Assembly: GCA_040752275.1 (NCBI GenBank)
Contig: JBFMFH010000101.1
Location: forward strand, 124,001 to 188,000
Direction of reading: 5' to 3'
Source of the DNA: JBFMFH01 sp040752275
GTDB lineage: Bacteria > Acidobacteriota > Vicinamibacteria > Vicinamibacterales > JAKQTR01
Length of the DNA: 64,000 nt
Position 1 is the first letter of the stretch. Every line of letters begins with the position of its first letter. The notes under the pieces are model-generated. The model was not told the DNA's origin, did no database searches, and saw only the letters and a program-made list of their open reading frames with translations. The translations under genes were made by a program, and so were the position numbers. Shown in pieces: positions 34,022 through 43,138 of this stretch.

Positions 34022-34050
34022 TTGACACCACGAGGGGTTGGGCCTATGAT
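34022..34050 (+). promoter_or_regulatory. Near-consensus sigma-70 promoter
   Basis: TTGACA (34022-34027), a 17-base spacer, and TATGAT (34045-34050) are one base short of the full consensus. It drives the secreted-protein gene at 34098, giving a leader of about 40 bases, and probably the barrel gene behind it. Such a strong match is rare in this GC-rich window. Confidence 0.82.
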
Positions 34051-34097
34051 CAAGCCGCTGTGATATGTCGTACTGGTAACGTGGGAGAATTGTGATC

Positions 34098-35246
34098 ATG
34101 CCAAGTCCTCGTCGGATGCAGCCGGCCGTCGTCGCGTTCCTCATCATCGCGATTGGCGTGTCGGCGGTGCTGGCGCAGACCGTCAAGGTTGACAAGAAGG
34201 TGCAGAAGGCGGCCGAAGAAGAGCAGCAGGCGATTCTCAAGATCGTCGGGGAGATCGAGACGGGCACACCCCTGCCGTCCGGTTACGCGGTGACGTTGTC
34301 GTCGAGCTACTTCAAGGCGGGGGACAAGCAGACCTGGATTCCGATGACCGTCGCGTTTCCGACCAAGGCGGCCAGCGCGAACGGCTACACGCTGTATCTG
34401 CAGGCGACGCTCGCGGGCGAGGCAGGGAAGGCCCAGGCGGAGCGCGAGGCAGCCGAGGCGAAGAAGAAGGCCGACGCAGCTCGCAAGGCGGCCCTTGAAG
34501 CCGAGGAGCTGACGGCGGTCGCTCAGGTCGAACAGTCGCGCAAGGGCCCGAGCCCCATCGTCCAGCAGGTCTACTACCTGGAGGCCGGCAAGGCGACGGG
34601 CGTGCTGAGCGTGGCGCGGGGCATCTCGCTGCCGCCAGGCGAGTACGAGCTGCTCGTGCTGGTTCGCGACCGGTCCTGGAACCAGGACCCGAGGAGGAAC
34701 CAGAGCAAGAGGGACGTCGAGCTGAGGGCCGGCGCCCTCAGACAGACCATCACGGTTCCTGACTACTGGACCGCGGGCCTGACGACGAGCAGTGTTCTGC
34801 TGGCCGACAAGGTCGAGCCGGTGAAGCAGGAACTGGCGCCAGACGCCCTCGTCAAGCGCCCGTATGTCTTCGGGAACGACGAGTGGATGCCGGCGACCGA
34901 CAACCGATTCGCGCAATCGGAGTCCCTGGCGTTCTACTTCCAGATCTACAACCCCACGCTCGGCCCCGACAAGCGGCCGGATGTGAGCATCGACTACCTG
35001 TTCTACGTGAAACCGGCGTCGGAAGGGGCGTCGGCCAAGGAGCGGTACTTCAACAAGACCGAGACGGCGGTCTTCAACAGCACGACGCTGCCGCCCAGCT
35101 TCGACGGAGCGGTGCACGTGCTGCCGGGGGCGCAGGAGATCCCACTGGCTTCCTTCGAGCCCGGAGAGTACCGGCTCGAGATTACGGTGAACGACAAGCT
35201 CGGGAAGAAGTCGGTCAAGCGCAACGTCGTCTTCGTCGTCGGATAG
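34098..35246 (+). CDS. Secreted protein of unknown function with Ala/Lys/Glu helix
   Basis: The ATG at 34098 gives 382 residues; GGGAGA 9 bases upstream supports it over the GTG at 34092. A signal peptide with its hydrophobic core at about 9-24 ends in VLAQ. Residues ~112-138 form a charged Ala-rich helix (AEREAAEAKKKADAARKAALEAEEL). The two flanking parts look like beta-rich domains; the second ends in EPGEYRLEITVNDKLGKKSVKRNVVFVVG, like an Ig-type strand pair. It belongs to a family of secreted proteins I associate with Acidobacteriota, but I cannot name a function. It has a strong promoter and precedes an outer-membrane barrel, so an envelope role is likely. Confidence 0.72.
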   Translation: MPSPRRMQPAVVAFLIIAIGVSAVLAQTVKVDKKVQKAAEEEQQAILKIVGEIETGTPLPSGYAVTLSSSYFKAGDKQTWIPMTVAFPTKAASANGYTLYLQATLAGEAGKAQAEREAAEAKKKADAARKAALEAEELTAVAQVEQSRKGPSPIVQQVYYLEAGKATGVLSVARGISLPPGEYELLVLVRDRSWNQDPRRNQSKRDVELRAGALRQTITVPDYWTAGLTTSSVLLADKVEPVKQELAPDALVKRPYVFGNDEWMPATDNRFAQSESLAFYFQIYNPTLGPDKRPDVSIDYLFYVKPASEGASAKERYFNKTETAVFNSTTLPPSFDGAVHVLPGAQEIPLASFEPGEYRLEITVNDKLGKKSVKRNVVFVVG

Positions 35247-35284
35247 CAGCCCGTGGTGCCACGCTGAGGATACTGAGGATACTG

Positions 35285-37180
35285 ATGACTCGCCAATCCA
35301 CGTTCGTGGCCGCGGCGGCCGTCGTCGTACTCGTGATGCCCGCTTCTCCCGTCCTCGCGCAGGACACAGGGCCGGGACGTGCGCCGGTCATCATGGCCCG
35401 TGCCAGCCAGGGGTCCATCCAGGGGCTGGTCCTCGACTCGCAGGGCAGGCCGCTCGTCGGCGCCATGGTCTCGGCCCTCGGCTCGGCCATTGCCTTCGCG
35501 TTGACGGATCGCGACGGCCGGTTCAGGCTCGACGCCCTCCCCACTGGCGCGTACACGGTCCGGATTCACCACGACGGATTCGTTCCGTCGAGCCGGCGGA
35601 TGATCGAAGTCCGGCCGTCGGCGCCCGCCATCCTGTCGGTCACCATGCAGGCCCAGGGCGCAGCCGCCGAAGCCATCCCCGTGCTGGCCGCCGGCGTCAT
35701 GCCGTTCGCGGCCGCGCCCGCCAGTGCCGATATGTCGAAGGAAGGCGACGTCGCAGAGACACACAGCCACAGCGAGACCGCGTGGCGGCTCCGCCATCTG
35801 AAGCGGAGCGTGCTCAAGGACGCGGGGCACCGTGTCGACACGGTGACGGCCAGAGCCGAACCCGAAGAAGCGAACGGGACCATCTTCGGCCGCGCGTTCG
35901 AGTCGTCGCTCCGGTTCGCCGCGTCGCTGGTCGACGACCTCGCCCTCTCGGGTGAAGTCAACTTCGTGACCAGTGGGGCGTTCGATGATCCCGGCTCGCT
36001 CTGGTCCCCGGGAGCGCTGACGGCGTCGAACGTCACCTATGTCTCCCTGCAGGCACCGGCCGGTGGTCTGGGGACGTGGGCGGTTCAAGGAGCCATGACG
36101 CGGGGCGACGTGGCCTCCTGGTTCCTCACTGGCAGTGTCCGTGGGCTGCCGTCATCGGCGCACCGGTACCGGGGCGGGTTTGCATACGGCGCGCAACGCT
36201 ACGTGTCGAAGGCGTTGTTCAGCAATGCGGCCATCTGGGGCGGGTCGCGGTCGGCCGGCCTGGCGTACGGCTTCGATGAGTGGGCGCTCACGCCGCGGGT
36301 CACCCTGGACTACGGTCTTGCCTACGCCTGGCAGGACTACATCGAACGGGACGCGCTCTTCAGCCCACGCGTGGCGCTCAGCGTGAAGCCCGGAGGCGGG
36401 ATTCGCGTGCGGACGCTGATCGCCCGCCGCGCGCAGGCCCCTGGCTCCGAAGAGCTGATTCCACCGTCGGCGCCTGGCGACGACACGCTTCTGCTGCCGG
36501 CACAACGGACGTTCTCTGCGTGGTCACCGGACGGGTTCCGGCCCCAGACGACCGAGCACTACGAAGTCGTGGTCGAACGGGACTTCGCCGACTACCTTGT
36601 CGGGTTCAGGACCTTCTATCAGCGTGTGGACGACCAGGCCGGCGCCGTGTTCGCGCTGCCAACACTCGAGCGACCGGCGGCCAGCCTCGGGCACTACTAC
36701 GTGGCGGCGGTCGGCGATGTCGAGGCCCGCGGCTGGGGTCTGAGCGTTGCGCATTCGCTGGCCAGCATGCTCCGGGGCAGCGTCGATTACTCGCAGACCT
36801 CCGCGCGCTGGACGAACATCGGCGCGGACAGCGTGCCGACCCTGTGGACCGGCTGGCGCCCGCGCGATGAACGCGTCCACGACGTGACCACGTCGCTCGA
36901 AACGGACTTCTCGCGAACCTCTACGCGCGTCTTCGTCCTCTACAAACTCAACACCGGCTTTGCCCGCGGCGAGGCCGAAGACTCTGGGCTCGACACCAGG
37001 TTCGACGTCCAAGTCAACCAGGCGCTGCCCTTCCTCGACTTCACCTCAGCCCAGTGGGAGGTGCTGGTGGCCGTGCGCAACGTGTTCCACGATCCCACCG
37101 CTGAGCGGTCCGTGTACGACGAACTGCTGGTCGTCCGCCCCCCGAAGCGAATTGTCGGGGGCGTGCGCGTGCGCTTCTGA
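35285..37180 (+). CDS. Outer-membrane barrel with N-terminal carboxypeptidase-regulatory domain (TonB-receptor-like)
   Basis: The ATG at 35285 gives 631 residues; the frame upstream overlaps the preceding gene. A signal peptide (about 1-25, ending VLAQ) is followed by a regulatory beta-sandwich at about 38-115 (GSIQGLVLDSQGRPLVGAMVSALGSAIAFALTDRDGRFRLDALPTGAYTVRIHHDGF). The remaining ~450 residues are beta-rich, with alternating aromatic strands and a terminal ...GGVRVRF ending in Phe, as in BAM-targeted barrels. It resembles the oar-like TonB-dependent receptors common in Acidobacteriota, but no clear plug domain is seen and the barrel is short. Ligand unknown. Confidence 0.76.
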   Translation: MTRQSTFVAAAAVVVLVMPASPVLAQDTGPGRAPVIMARASQGSIQGLVLDSQGRPLVGAMVSALGSAIAFALTDRDGRFRLDALPTGAYTVRIHHDGFVPSSRRMIEVRPSAPAILSVTMQAQGAAAEAIPVLAAGVMPFAAAPASADMSKEGDVAETHSHSETAWRLRHLKRSVLKDAGHRVDTVTARAEPEEANGTIFGRAFESSLRFAASLVDDLALSGEVNFVTSGAFDDPGSLWSPGALTASNVTYVSLQAPAGGLGTWAVQGAMTRGDVASWFLTGSVRGLPSSAHRYRGGFAYGAQRYVSKALFSNAAIWGGSRSAGLAYGFDEWALTPRVTLDYGLAYAWQDYIERDALFSPRVALSVKPGGGIRVRTLIARRAQAPGSEELIPPSAPGDDTLLLPAQRTFSAWSPDGFRPQTTEHYEVVVERDFADYLVGFRTFYQRVDDQAGAVFALPTLERPAASLGHYYVAAVGDVEARGWGLSVAHSLASMLRGSVDYSQTSARWTNIGADSVPTLWTGWRPRDERVHDVTTSLETDFSRTSTRVFVLYKLNTGFARGEAEDSGLDTRFDVQVNQALPFLDFTSAQWEVLVAVRNVFHDPTAERSVYDELLVVRPPKRIVGGVRVRF

Positions 37181-37202
37181 GGACCGGACGCAGGGACCCC
37201 TG

Positions 37203-37247
37203 CAGAATCCACTTTCTTGAATGACCTGTCCGGGGATGTGGATTCTG
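37203..37247 (+). promoter_or_regulatory. Perfect 10-base inverted repeat upstream of the sensor kinase
   Basis: CAGAATCCAC (37203-37212) and GTGGATTCTG (37238-37247) are perfectly complementary across a 25-base interval. The site lies 22 bases after the barrel gene stop. It may be a terminator of that gene or an operator of the kinase promoter; there is no T-run. Confidence 0.45.
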
Positions 37248-37262
37248 TCGCGACACGAGGAG

Positions 37263-37313
37263 GTGACTGTCTCGTAAGTCACTGGAAACAAATGACTTCA
37301 TTGGTCAATTGAC
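37263..37313 (+). promoter_or_regulatory. Candidate activator-binding sites of the kinase promoter
   Basis: GTGAC-N10-GTCAC (37263-37282) and the perfect palindrome GTCAATTGAC (37304-37313) lie 15-65 bases upstream of the -24 box. The first contains TGTCTCGT, also present upstream of prepilin A3. They are plausible sites for the NtrC-type regulators. Confidence 0.4.
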
Positions 37314-37325
37314 GCCGGGCGATGG

Positions 37326-37341
37326 TGGTATGTCCCTTGCT
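37326..37341 (+). promoter_or_regulatory. Sigma-54 promoter of the large sensor kinase gene
   Basis: TGGTATGTCCCTTGCT has GG (37327-37328) and GC (37339-37340) at the exact 10-base spacing with a perfect TTGCT. The -24 box is TGGTATG. The start of transcription would be near 37352, 27 bases before the ATG. The operon encodes an NtrC-type regulator, so autoregulation is likely. Confidence 0.72.
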
Positions 37342-37378
37342 CTACTAGGAATCACGTTGGCAGGCAGACGGTAAGCCG

Positions 37379-40303
37379 ATGCCGGACAAGCAGATACAGA
37401 CCGACGACACGCGCCGAACCGGCGCACTTCACCCGGCGCGACCGCGGGCCCTCGGCTGGGTGGCTGCCCTGGCCTCGGTCGTCGTGCTGTTGGTGTTGGG
37501 CGTCGCGAACGTCGCGGTCCGGGCCACCTGGTCCGAGGTCGAAGACGGGGTGCTGTGGGTCTCGCGGACCCAGGGCGTGACAGCTGCCGAGATCGCCCGT
37601 GGGTCGGCGGCCGCCCGTGCCGACGTCCGCGTCGGAGACGTCCTGCTCGCCATCGACGGCGTGCCGATCGAGCGTCCGGCCGACGTGGTGGCGGTGGCGC
37701 ACGAATCGTCCGGCACGATCCCCCTGACCTACACGCTCCTGCGCCTGGGATCCCGCGAGATGGTGCAGGTCCGACTGGCGCCCATCCCGCAGGGTAACAG
37801 CGTTCTCTACTTCATTCTCGCGTCGGTTGGGATCTTCACGCTCCTGGTCGCCGCGATGGTGCGGCTGCGGCGCCCGGGCGACCAGGCGTCCCTGCATGCC
37901 TTCTGGCTGGCCGTGTCCTTCTTTGGGACGTTCACCTTCTCGTTCAACGGCCGTTTCGACCTCCTCGACTGGGTGTTCTACTGGGCTGATGCGGTCTCGA
38001 TCCTGGTGCTCCCGCCGCTCTTGCTGCACTTCACGTTCAAGTTCCCCGAACGGAGCAACGCGTGGGTCCGAACCGCCATTGGGGCGCGTGCGATCCCGCT
38101 GCTCTATCTCCCGGCGCTCCTGATGGGGGCGGCGAGGATCCTGGCCGTGGGTCGCCTGGACGCGAACTCCGATCTGATTCGCGTGGTGGCGGCGCTGGAC
38201 CGGGTCGAGCCGGCGTACCTGGCGCTGTATCTCGCAGGCGGGTTTGCGGTATTGGTCCACGCGCTGGCCCGCGTACGATCGGTGACGGCGCGTCGCCAGC
38301 TGCGGTGGATCGTGTGGGGCACGGTGCTGGGTGGCACTCCCTTCGCCTTCGGCTATGCCGTCCCCTTCGCCTTCGGGGTGCAGCCATCGGTGCGGATGGA
38401 GCTGCTGGCCATTCCGCTCGGGCTGGTCCCGCTGGCGTTCGCCTCGGCGATCGTGCGCTACCGCTTGATGGACGTCGAGGTGATCGTCAAGCGTGGCCTC
38501 GTCTACGTGGCAGCTGTCGCCGCCATCGTCGCGGTCTACGCCGTGCTCCTGCGATTTGCCGGTTGGGTCTTTCTCGCCGGTTCCTCGCAGCACAACACGG
38601 TCATCGCGGTGCTGGCGACGCTGGTCATCGTGCTGCTGGCCCGGCCATTGAAGGAACTCATCCAGGATGCGCTCGATCGGGCCTTCTATCGCGATCGCTA
38701 CGATTATCGGCGCGCGCTCGTCGGCTTCGCCCGGGACCTCAGCACGGATCTCGATCTCGAGCGTCTCAGCCAGCGACTCGTGATGCGTGTGACGGAAACA
38801 CTGGTCGTCGATCGCATGTCGCTCCTGCTGCTCGACGAGGCGGCGGGCCAGTTCCGCCCGATCCGGTCGCAAGGCTTCATCGGGGAGCCTCCGCGCCTCG
38901 ACAGGGAGTCGGCGATCGGTCGCCGGCTGGCGTCGGGGCACGCGGTCACGCTCGACGATGCCGTGAGCCATCGGCGGTTCCCGCCGGAGGCCGTGGAGTT
39001 CTGGCGGGATCACGGGATTCACTACTTCATTCCCTGCGTGTCGAAGCAGACGACGATCGCGGTGCTGGCCCTCGGCGAGAAGGAACGCCACGAACCGCTC
39101 TCGAGCGAGGACATGGCGCTACTCGTGGCCGTGGCCGCCCAGGTGGCGACGGCAATCGAGAACGGGCGGCTCTACCAGGCGCTGCGGGCGCAAGCCTCCG
39201 AGGTCGAGCGCATGCGCCAGTTCAACGAGAACATCCTCGAGTCGCTGGACGACGGGCTGGCCGTCGTGGACGGCCGGGACCGTGTGATCCGGTGGAACCG
39301 CGCCCTTGAAGGGCTGGCGGGCGTTTGCCGCGAAGAAGCTGTCGGCCGGCGGTTCGACGAGTTTCTCCCGGCGTCCGTGGTGGAGACCCTGCACGCTGCG
39401 AGGGCCCGGCATCCGGAGGGCGCGGCGCTGTACCGGGTTCCGCTCGCCACCCCCCGCCGACCCGACGGGGAGGCGCTCGTGGTCAACATCACGGCGGTGC
39501 CGCTCCAGGGGCGTCAACCGGGCGAGTTCGCCGAAGGCACCATCATCGTCTTCGAGGACGTGACGGCCCGGGCGCGGCTCGAGGAGCAGCTCCAGATCTC
39601 CGACAAGATGGCGTCGATCGGCCTCCTCGCCGCCGGCGTGGCCCACGAGGTGAACACGCCGCTGACTGGCATCTCGAGCTACACACAGATGCTGCTCGAG
39701 CGCGCCGATCCTGAGAGCCCGGCCACACAGCTGCTCGAGAAGATCGAGCGCCAGACCTTCCGGGCGGCGAAGATCGTCAACGGGCTGCTCGCGCTGGCCC
39801 GGGGCGGACAGGCCTCGAACGAACGCAGCCTTGTGGATCTCAACGTGGTCGTCAACGACGTGCTCTCGCTTCTGGAGCACCAGTTCAAGACGGTCAAGGT
39901 GCAGGTCCGCCGGGAGCTCTGGCCCGAGCCGGTCATGGTGGAGGGCATGGAGCACAAGCTCCAGCAGGTGCTCCTCAACCTCTTTATCAACGCCAGGGAC
40001 GCGATGCCGAAGGGAGGCTGGCTGTCGATCTCCACGCGCAGCGATGGCGACTCGGCCGTGGTCGAAATTGCCGACACCGGGGTCGGCATTCCCGCCGATC
40101 AACTGGCCCGCATCTACGATCCCTTCTTCACCACGAAGTCCATCGGCCAGGGCACTGGGCTGGGGTTGTCGATCACCTACGGCATCGTGCGGGAGCACGA
40201 GGGTACGATCAGCTGCCACAGCAGGCCCGGCGAGGGCGCGCGCTTCACTCTGACCTTCCCGCTGGCCACGGCCGCCCAGCGGGTGCACGCGGTGGGTCAG
40301 TAG
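37379..40303 (+). CDS. Large membrane sensor histidine kinase with PDZ, GAF and PAS domains
   Basis: This 974-residue kinase has a first span at about 24-46 and a periplasmic PDZ domain at about 60-135 (GSAAARADVRVGDVLLAIDGVPI). About seven further spans run from 139 to 425. A GAF domain lies at about 455-600 (LERLSQRLVMRVTETLVVDRMSLLLLDE...), a PAS domain at about 620-735, and HisKA has His756 in GVAHEVNTPLTGISSY. The HATPase domain has NLFINARDAMPKGG and GQGTGLGLSI. The periplasmic PDZ suggests sensing of misfolded or exported protein C-termini. It has its own sigma-54 promoter and precedes an NtrC-type regulator by 34 bases, so the two form a two-component system. The signal is unknown. 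Confidence 0.9.
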   Translation: MPDKQIQTDDTRRTGALHPARPRALGWVAALASVVVLLVLGVANVAVRATWSEVEDGVLWVSRTQGVTAAEIARGSAAARADVRVGDVLLAIDGVPIERPADVVAVAHESSGTIPLTYTLLRLGSREMVQVRLAPIPQGNSVLYFILASVGIFTLLVAAMVRLRRPGDQASLHAFWLAVSFFGTFTFSFNGRFDLLDWVFYWADAVSILVLPPLLLHFTFKFPERSNAWVRTAIGARAIPLLYLPALLMGAARILAVGRLDANSDLIRVVAALDRVEPAYLALYLAGGFAVLVHALARVRSVTARRQLRWIVWGTVLGGTPFAFGYAVPFAFGVQPSVRMELLAIPLGLVPLAFASAIVRYRLMDVEVIVKRGLVYVAAVAAIVAVYAVLLRFAGWVFLAGSSQHNTVIAVLATLVIVLLARPLKELIQDALDRAFYRDRYDYRRALVGFARDLSTDLDLERLSQRLVMRVTETLVVDRMSLLLLDEAAGQFRPIRSQGFIGEPPRLDRESAIGRRLASGHAVTLDDAVSHRRFPPEAVEFWRDHGIHYFIPCVSKQTTIAVLALGEKERHEPLSSEDMALLVAVAAQVATAIENGRLYQALRAQASEVERMRQFNENILESLDDGLAVVDGRDRVIRWNRALEGLAGVCREEAVGRRFDEFLPASVVETLHAARARHPEGAALYRVPLATPRRPDGEALVVNITAVPLQGRQPGEFAEGTIIVFEDVTARARLEEQLQISDKMASIGLLAAGVAHEVNTPLTGISSYTQMLLERADPESPATQLLEKIERQTFRAAKIVNGLLALARGGQASNERSLVDLNVVVNDVLSLLEHQFKTVKVQVRRELWPEPVMVEGMEHKLQQVLLNLFINARDAMPKGGWLSISTRSDGDSAVVEIADTGVGIPADQLARIYDPFFTTKSIGQGTGLGLSITYGIVREHEGTISCHSRPGEGARFTLTFPLATAAQRVHAVGQ

Positions 40304-40337
40304 TCCCGTCGAGACTGCTGCCGATCGCTGGGAGCCT

Positions 40338-41813
40338 ATGTCCCGTCTCGGTTCGGTGCTCGTCGTCGACGACGAAGAGATCATGCGGGAGATCCTCGAG
40401 GCCCTCCTGACGCGGGAGGGCTACGAGGTTCGGCTCGCGGAGGACGGGCCATCGGGCCTCGATCTGGCCCGTGCCAAGCCGTTCGACGCGGCCATCGTCG
40501 ACGTGATGATGCCGGGCATGGACGGCTTGGCGGTCCTCGACGAGCTCAAGCGCATCGACGACGACATCGCCGTCCTGATGGTCACGGCCTACGCGTCGGT
40601 GGATACGGCCGTCGGCGCGATGAAACGCGGCGCCTTCGACTATCTGACGAAGCCCTTCAAGAACGACGAGGTCCTCGCCGTCCTTCGCAACGCCGTTGAA
40701 CGCCGGCGTCTCGTAACCGAGAACCGCGCGCTCAAGCAGAACCTGCAGGAGCACTACCACAGGTTCGACAACATCGTCGGGCGAGGGCCGCGCATGCGCC
40801 AAGTCTTCGACCTGATCATTCAGGCCGCGCCAAGCCGCTCGACGATCCTGATCGAAGGTGAGAGCGGCACGGGCAAGGAGCTGGTGGCCCGCGCCATCCA
40901 CACGCACTCCGCCCGGGCCGACAAGGCGTTCGTCACGGTGAATTCCGGCAACCTTCCGCCTGACCTGCTCGAATCGAACCTCTTCGGCCACGTCAAGGGC
41001 GCCTTCACCGGCGCGGTCTACCCGAAGAAAGGCCTCTTCGAAATCGCTGACCGCGGCAGCATCTTCTTCGACGAAATCGGCAACATCCCGCTCGAGACGC
41101 AGCCCAAACTGCTGCGCGTGATCCAGGAACGCGAGTTCATGCGTCTCGGCGGCGTCGAGACCATCAAGGTCGACGTCCGCATCATTGCGGCGACCAACGT
41201 GGACCTGCGCGAGATGATGGAGAACGGCCGGTTCAGGGAGGACCTGTTCTACCGCCTCCATGTCATCACGATTCACCTGCCGCCGTTGCGCGAGCGGCGG
41301 GAAGACATCCCGCACCTCGTTCAGCATTTCCTCACGAAGTACGGGGAGGAGAATGGCCGGACGGGCCTCGAACTCACGCCGGACGCGCTCGACCTTCTGG
41401 TGGACTATACGTGGCCCGGCAACGTCCGCGAGCTGGAGAATGTCATCGAGCGGGCGGTCGTCCTGACGAACGGCCCGCGCATCGGCCCTGAGCTGATCCC
41501 CGACCACGTGCGGCACCGCTCAGGATTCCACATCCCGCCGATCGTGGTGCCGCCCGAAGGCCTGTCCATGAAGGATGTCGTGACCGACTTCGAAAGGCGC
41601 CTGATCGAGTCGACGCTCGAGGCAGCCGGGGGCGTGCAGAAGCGGGCGGCCGAACTGCTTCGAATCCGGCCCACGACCCTGAACGAGATGATGAAGCGCC
41701 ACGATATCCGCACACGCAGGCGGCGCGCGGCGAACGGCCAGGACAACGGCAACGAGACCGAATCCGCACCGCCCACCGAGAGCACTACCAGCATCCTCTC
41801 TCCTGACTCCTGA
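40338..41813 (+). CDS. NtrC-family sigma-54 response regulator
   Basis: This 491-residue activator has a receiver domain (about 6-120) with Asp55 in AAIVDVMMPG. Its AAA+ core has Walker A GESGTGKE at 174-181 and GAFTGA at 221-226, and its Fis-type helix-turn-helix lies at about 432-462 (QKRAAELLRIRPTTLNEMMKRHDI). It is the partner of the PDZ/GAF/PAS kinase just upstream and can activate sigma-54 polymerase, including the promoter of its own operon. The C-terminal tail (ESAPPTESTTSILSPDS) is low in complexity and its final codons and stop overlap a heptanucleotide array, so it was probably altered by array growth. It could act on the prepilin promoters too. Confidence 0.93.
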   Translation: MSRLGSVLVVDDEEIMREILEALLTREGYEVRLAEDGPSGLDLARAKPFDAAIVDVMMPGMDGLAVLDELKRIDDDIAVLMVTAYASVDTAVGAMKRGAFDYLTKPFKNDEVLAVLRNAVERRRLVTENRALKQNLQEHYHRFDNIVGRGPRMRQVFDLIIQAAPSRSTILIEGESGTGKELVARAIHTHSARADKAFVTVNSGNLPPDLLESNLFGHVKGAFTGAVYPKKGLFEIADRGSIFFDEIGNIPLETQPKLLRVIQEREFMRLGGVETIKVDVRIIAATNVDLREMMENGRFREDLFYRLHVITIHLPPLRERREDIPHLVQHFLTKYGEENGRTGLELTPDALDLLVDYTWPGNVRELENVIERAVVLTNGPRIGPELIPDHVRHRSGFHIPPIVVPPEGLSMKDVVTDFERRLIESTLEAAGGVQKRAAELLRIRPTTLNEMMKRHDIRTRRRRAANGQDNGNETESAPPTESTTSILSPDS

Positions 41814-41891
41814 ATTCTGACTCCCGACTCCTGACTCCTGACTCCTGACTCCTGAATTCTGACTCCTGCCGCCTATCGCCTGTCGCCTGAC
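41801..41891 (+). repeat. Long heptanucleotide array, unit TCCTGAC
   Basis: Thirteen in-phase 7-base units run from TCCTGAC at 41801 to GCCTGAC at 41891, with variants such as TCCTGAA, TTCTGAC and GCCTATC. The array contains the stop codons of both convergent genes (regulator, TGA 41811-41813; glycosyltransferase, stop at 41873-41875). It is the longest array in the window. Confidence 0.9.
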
Positions 41892-43138
41892 ATGACCTTT
41901 CCTATGAGCCGCTCGTACTTCCCCAGGATGACGTCCCACCGATAGTGCTCGCGGACGTACGCACGCCCGTTGCGCCCCATGGCCGAACGCAGGCATTCAT
42001 CGGCCATCAGCAGTGTCAGGCCCTCGATGAACTCCTCGCGGTCCGCGTAGTACAGGCCGGCATTGCTCCTGAGGCAGTGATCGACGAGGACATCGCTGCG
42101 GGCGTTGGCCAGAATCGGCGTGCCGACCGCAAAGGCCTCGAGGGCGAGGAGGGAGAGGCTCTCGAACGGTGACGGGACGATCACGACCGTTGCCGCTTCG
42201 AGGGCCTGGAGGCGCTCGCGTTCGGGCAGGAGCCCCGCGAACCGCACGAACGGCTCCTCAGGGAGCGGCATCAGCTTGACACCCATCAGGACCAGGGTGG
42301 CCTCGCCGCCCCCGGCATGATAGGCACTGAAGTACTCGACCAGCTCCTCGCAGCCCTTGCCTCGCTCGATGCGGCCGCCGTAGAGGGCGTACGGCCCGCT
42401 CAGCTTGTGCCGGCGCCTGAAGGCCGCCCCTCGCGATGAACTGCGCGGCGGGCGCAGCGCCAGCTCGACGAGTGTTCTGCTCTCGTCACTGTCCGTCGCC
42501 TCGTCCTGCCGCCGGGCGTGCGGCTGCTGGGGCACCTCGACGCCGCAGCCGATCGTCTCCTCGGCACGGGCCGCAATCGGGAAGTGGCTGATCAGGAAGC
42601 GGCGCTCCACCTCGGTGTTGTAGGCGATGGCGGCCGGCAGGCTGAACACCTCCCTGTAGATACCGAGGTGAATCGCCGGCTCGTCGTGGGCCGTCGGCAC
42701 GAGAATGCTGGTCGACGGCGAGACCTGCAGGCCCAGAACCGTGGGTGCGTAGAGGTAGGTGAAAAAGATCAGTAGGTCGTACGAGCCGTGCTGCCTGGCG
42801 ACGTACTCAAAGAGCGCCGGGCTCCAGGGGCCCTGCCGCTGCAACCACTCCACCTCGTCCGCGCGGGAGTGCGGGTGGTGGAAGATCCAGTCGGAGTAGC
42901 GGTTGAAGTCCTCGATAACCCGCTCGCGCGCGCTGGCGAAGCGTCTGACACTCACGCCCCTGACGCGGTCGGTGCCCTCCTGGTACTCGTTCCTCCACGT
43001 AATGTAGTCGCGGGCGCACGTCGTCAGCACATCGACCTCGTGCCGTTGGGCGAGCCGCTCCGCGATCAGGCGGCAGTGGTACTCGGAGCCGCCCAGGATC
43101 TCTGAACCGTAGCGCTGGATCACAAAGGCTATCTTCAA
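41873..43138 (-). CDS. GT4-type glycosyltransferase (fourth in cluster, paralogue of the first)
   Basis: This 421-residue GT-B glycosyltransferase begins MKIAFVIQRYGSEILGGSEYHCRLIAERLAQRHEVDVLTTCARDYITWRNEYQEGTDRVRGV, almost the same opening as the gene at 45441-46751. An N-terminal Rossmann domain carries the acceptor-side motif. The C-terminal domain has GRIERGKGCEELVEYF and the GT4 E-x7-E motif in PSPFESLSLLALEAFAVGTPI. It likely transfers a sugar from a nucleotide donor to a lipid-linked or surface glycan at the cytoplasmic face. Its start overlaps the preceding transferase by 4 bases. The C-terminal codons lie in a heptamer array. Confidence 0.87.
   Translation of the reverse strand: MKIAFVIQRYGSEILGGSEYHCRLIAERLAQRHEVDVLTTCARDYITWRNEYQEGTDRVRGVSVRRFASARERVIEDFNRYSDWIFHHPHSRADEVEWLQRQGPWSPALFEYVARQHGSYDLLIFFTYLYAPTVLGLQVSPSTSILVPTAHDEPAIHLGIYREVFSLPAAIAYNTEVERRFLISHFPIAARAEETIGCGVEVPQQPHARRQDEATDSDESRTLVELALRPPRSSSRGAAFRRRHKLSGPYALYGGRIERGKGCEELVEYFSAYHAGGGEATLVLMGVKLMPLPEEPFVRFAGLLPERERLQALEAATVVIVPSPFESLSLLALEAFAVGTPILANARSDVLVDHCLRSNAGLYYADREEFIEGLTLLMADECLRSAMGRNGRAYVREHYRWDVILGKYERLIGKVMSGDRR

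Noticed and set aside
37352..39091. 579-residue minus-strand frame opposite the large kinase
   Set aside because: His/Arg/Asp/Gln-rich shadow of the kinase gene, without domain matches.
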